A stretch of DNA of 7,259 bases, from assembly GCA_020354105.1 (NCBI GenBank), contig CP070642.1, forward strand, positions 198,738 through 205,996. Reading direction: 5' to 3'. The stretch's first letter is position 1; each line of letters opens with the position of its first letter. A model generated the notes under the pieces. That model ran no database searches. It was not told where the DNA came from and saw only the letters and a list, made by a program, of their open reading frames with translations. Positions 5,969 to 7,259 of the stretch are shown here, one piece after another. Both the position numbers and the translations under genes were made by a program. Source of the DNA: Chloroflexota bacterium (GTDB lineage Bacteria > Chloroflexota > Dehalococcoidia > GIF9 > UBA5629).

Positions 5969-7259
5969 CTAACGAACTATTCTGGCTTCTACCCAAGATG
6001 CCCAGTCTTGGCCTGCCGAGCCGTTAGCTCTCACCCGTAGATAGAAGTTAACTTGTTTTCCAAAAGACCCGGATGGCATTGGCACGTCAATAGTTTTCAA
6101 ATTGCCATCATAAGTATCAACCAAAGCCTTCAGCAAAGTCTCAGGTCCTACACTACCGGTTTCACGATAACTTACTTCAAAACGCACATTCCCCACACTG
6201 GCACCCTGAATCAATCCCACCTTGGCAATGAAGTGTTCTCCCGGCTTCACCAAGTGCGCTATAGGATAATAACCATAGATGTAGCCATCATCAACCCATT
6301 TGGGATGTGTCTCCAGGATTTTGCCGTAAGTCGTACCATCCTCCATTTTAATTGATGTGCGGTAACAGGCAAAACCGTTGGGGTCGCTGGTACTGCCACC
6401 GAAGCTAAGGTTAGTAGCCGGCAGCCCACTTTTCCAGATGGTAGGACCTGAACCAGCATTGTCCACAAAATTGTACAGAACTTGCATGGCGTAGTTCTTC
6501 TGATTTTCGTTGTTGATCTCATTGGCTTCAGCTACAGCACCGTTGGCATCGGCAACAACTTTTATTTGAGGTGTGCTGGGGTTAAAGACCCAACCAGTGA
6601 ATTGCTTGGTCTCTGAAGCGCCCGCAGCCAGCAACCCCACGGAATCAGAAACTTTATATACAGTATTGGCGTATAGCTTAGTCGTGCTAGCCCCGGCCTC
6701 AGCAGTGCCCTGGTTCTCAATGGTGTAATTTATCTTGTACCCTTCAGGTGTTTCTACTCTCTGAATATCGGTAATAACCAAATCCGGCTCCCCTACTGGC
6801 GGTGGCGCCCCGGTAACTATAACTGGCACAGCCTGAGTGCGCCAGCCATAGTCATTGGTCGCCGTTAAAGTATAATAAATGTCCGCCGGCGGTGACACGG
6901 TCGTTGTCCCCACGGCATCAACTGCACCCACACCCTGGTCTATGGTCACCGATGTGGCATCTGAAACATCCCAGCTTAAGGTGGTTGAACCGCCAGACGA
7001 TATAACGGGCGGGTTAGCTGTAAAATAGTTGATTACCGGTATACCGATAGTCGGTGATGGTACTCCTGAAACTATAACCTGTGCCGTAGCCGTAGTACTG
7101 CCAGCCGAATTTGTAGCCGTCAGTATGTAAGTGGTGGTCGCTGCCGGGAAGACTATCGTGCTTCCGGAAGAGGTAAATGTGCCCACCCCAGGGTCGATAG
7201 TCACCGATGTAGCATTAGACACATTCCAGTTCAAGGTGGACGAACTGCCAGCAGATATA
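5969..7259 (-). CDS. Ig-like/CARDB surface protein with a C-terminal module, N-terminus outside window (gene 3)
   Basis: Partial protein of about 429 visible residues; the frame is open to the window edge. Residue numbers here count from the in-frame TTG codon at 7234. It begins within an Ig-like repeat (to about 57), followed by a complete one at 64-143, a CARDB-type domain at 149-243 (EPDLVITDI at the start, ENQGTAEAG in the middle, EANEINN at the end), and a C-terminal module at about 250-421. That module has YNFVDNA, a WKSG turn, LSFGG, NGFACYR, ETHPKWVDDGYIYGYYP, HFIAKVGLIQGA and a final WASWVEARIVR; it looks like a beta-rich ligand-binding fold, but I cannot name a family. Like its paralogues it is presumably exported and lipid-anchored, but the signal peptide is not visible. 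The TTG is inside a repeat and is not the start. No catalytic motif is evident. Confidence 0.87.
   Translation of the reverse strand, partial: ISAGSSSTLNWNVSNATSVTIDPGVGTFTSSGSTIVFPAATTTYILTATNSAGSTTATAQVIVSGVPSPTIGIPVINYFTANPPVISSGGSTTLSWDVSDATSVTIDQGVGAVDAVGTTTVSPPADIYYTLTATNDYGWRTQAVPVIVTGAPPPVGEPDLVITDIQRVETPEGYKINYTIENQGTAEAGASTTKLYANTVYKVSDSVGLLAAGASETKQFTGWVFNPSTPQIKVVADANGAVAEANEINNENQKNYAMQVLYNFVDNAGSGPTIWKSGLPATNLSFGGSTSDPNGFACYRTSIKMEDGTTYGKILETHPKWVDDGYIYGYYPIAHLVKPGEHFIAKVGLIQGASVGNVRFEVSYRETGSVGPETLLKALVDTYDGNLKTIDVPMPSGSFGKQVNFYLRVRANGSAGQDWASWVEARIVR
7063..7259 (-). repeat. 197-bp near-identical block, copy B (first visible Ig-like repeat of gene 3)
   Basis: Partner of 5248-5444. 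The match is still perfect in register at the window edge, so the duplicated segment may extend beyond it. Confidence 0.88.

Noticed and set aside
4160..7259. CRISPR-like or intergenic repeat array
   Set aside because: The repeats are coding Ig-like domains of about 80 codons kept in frame, with no short direct repeats separated by unique spacers.

Overview
The window holds two unrelated blocks that converge on each other. The left block (1-3331, + strand) is the distal part of a de novo purine operon: the 3' end of purD, then purE, purB, purC and purS, packed with gaps of 0 to 17 bases and one 14-base overlap. A modest intrinsic terminator sits across the purS stop codon. The right block (3472 to the window end, - strand) is a tandem set of three paralogous, secreted, multidomain proteins. 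The two with visible N-termini are lipoproteins.

Organism: a bacterium of moderate GC content. The 304-residue PurC, the separate small PurS, the tight pur gene order and the repeat-rich lipoproteins with CARDB modules remind me of Chloroflexota, perhaps Dehalococcoidia-like. This is an inference from family recall, not something the sequence proves.

Purine block: PurD makes GAR, PurS is the small subunit of the PurSQL FGAM synthase, PurE works on the carboxylation of AIR, PurC makes SAICAR, and PurB acts twice (SAICAR to AICAR, and adenylosuccinate to AMP). purQ and purL, the usual partners of purS, do not follow it here, and purK is not in the window.

Lipoprotein block, in transcription order: gene 3 (5969-7259, N-terminus outside the window) has at least two Ig-like repeats, one CARDB domain and a C-terminal module of about 170 residues that I cannot name. 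Gene 2 (4979-5830) has a lipoprotein signal and three Ig-like repeats, then a TAG stop. Gene 1 (3472-4734) has a lipoprotein signal, two Ig-like repeats and two CARDB domains. The proteins are built by mixing the same modules. Long stretches of gene 2 match gene 1 at one end and gene 3 in the middle at the DNA level, so the array grew by duplication and recombination.

Most notable observation: the apparently empty 234 bases between genes 1 and 2 hold a decayed, internally deleted copy of gene 3's C-terminal module. It lies in the same frame as gene 2 just past its TAG and ends in a 42-base stretch that aligns base for base with the end of gene 3, including the final TAG. Gene 2 is therefore best read as a truncated, degenerating copy of a longer protein.
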